Shown: in pieces, positions 6,122 to 6,244 of the stretch
How positions within the stretch are numbered: position 1 is the first letter of the stretch
Layout: every line of letters begins with the position of its first letter
Source of the DNA: Gammaproteobacteria bacterium
Lineage (GTDB): Bacteria; Pseudomonadota; Gammaproteobacteria; HK1
Length of the DNA: 6,244 nt
Direction: 5' to 3'
Assembly: GCA_013042035.1 (NCBI GenBank)
Contig: JABDQX010000385.1
Location: forward strand, 1 to 6,244
Translations under genes and position numbers: made by a program
Notes under the pieces: generated by a model
What the model was told of the DNA's origin: nothing
What the model saw: the letters and a program-made list of their open reading frames with translations, nothing else
Database searches by the model: none

Positions 6122-6244
6122 TAAGGCGATTTCTATCAAAGAACATACCAGCTTGCTTGTCCTTTTGTCCGTTTTCTGCGTTACGTCAACAGTTACATAG
6201 AACGACTATGCGCCTGTTGCCGCGCCTTGAATACGAACAAAATT
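6122..6244. repeat. 123-bp direct repeat, copy 2 (reaches window end)
   Basis: Same orientation as copy 1. Differences are clustered: two in the first 15 bases, three around 6168-6177, one at the base after the hairpin, and one in the terminal A-run. It follows TTTGAGAAC rather than a coding sequence. The repeat may continue beyond base 6244, so its right boundary is unknown. Confidence 0.85.
6187..6219. repeat. Hairpin in repeat copy 2
   Basis: Identical over its 33 bases to the hairpin in copy 1, with arms CAACAG/CTGTTG and CATAG/CTATG. All seven differences between the copies fall outside it, so the hairpin is the most conserved part. That may suggest selection on structure or recent spread. 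Confidence 0.75.

Noticed and set aside
5984..6202. Open minus-strand frame of about 70 codons across the spacer and repeat copy 2
   Set aside because: It has no ATG start, runs through a repeat, and its translation matches no family I recognise; likely chance.

Overview
The window looks like a piece of a gammaproteobacterial chromosome of moderate GC content. It encodes the Ccm-type heme-handling protein CcmC, the outer-membrane assembly lipoproteins LptE and BamB, HolA placed directly after lptE (a typical gammaproteobacterial pairing), and FeoA behind a Fur-box-like site. No gene is diagnostic of a genus, so I do not name one.

Left edge (1-512) is accessory DNA. The window opens inside the C-terminal part of an IS1634-type DDE transposase. 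Three bases after its stop begins a short mazE-like antitoxin ORF, overlapping by ATGA a broken mazF-like toxin. Only the first ~11 codons and the last ~15 codons of the toxin survive, in different frames, so the middle has been deleted. A zinc-dependent medium-chain dehydrogenase gene (536-1507, minus strand) follows, converging on this remnant.

Centre (1508-5436) is plus-strand housekeeping DNA. ccmC stands alone, without ccmA, ccmB, ccmD or ccmE beside it. lptE and holA are separated by three bases and must be co-transcribed. bamB follows holA after a short gap. This neighbourhood is unusual: lptE-holA normally follows leuS, and bamB normally lies near hisS/der. LptE and BamB serve outer-membrane biogenesis (LPS insertion and beta-barrel insertion), HolA is the delta subunit of the DNA polymerase III clamp loader, and CcmC presents heme to CcmE in cytochrome c maturation.

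Right edge (5437-6244): a palindromic Fur-box-like site lies upstream of feoA, a small cytoplasmic partner of the FeoB ferrous iron transporter. No feoB is seen in the remaining 413 bases. Instead, feoA runs into a 123-bp direct repeat whose first copy includes the feoA stop codon. The second copy, about 94% identical, runs to the last base of the window. Each copy carries the same 33-nt hairpin. The 170-bp spacer between them has small nested inverted repeats and no convincing gene.

I found no CRISPR array, tRNA, rRNA or prophage. The least ordinary items are the internally deleted toxin beside an IS, the hairpin-bearing direct repeat fused to the end of feoA, and the solitary ccmC next to lptE-holA-bamB.
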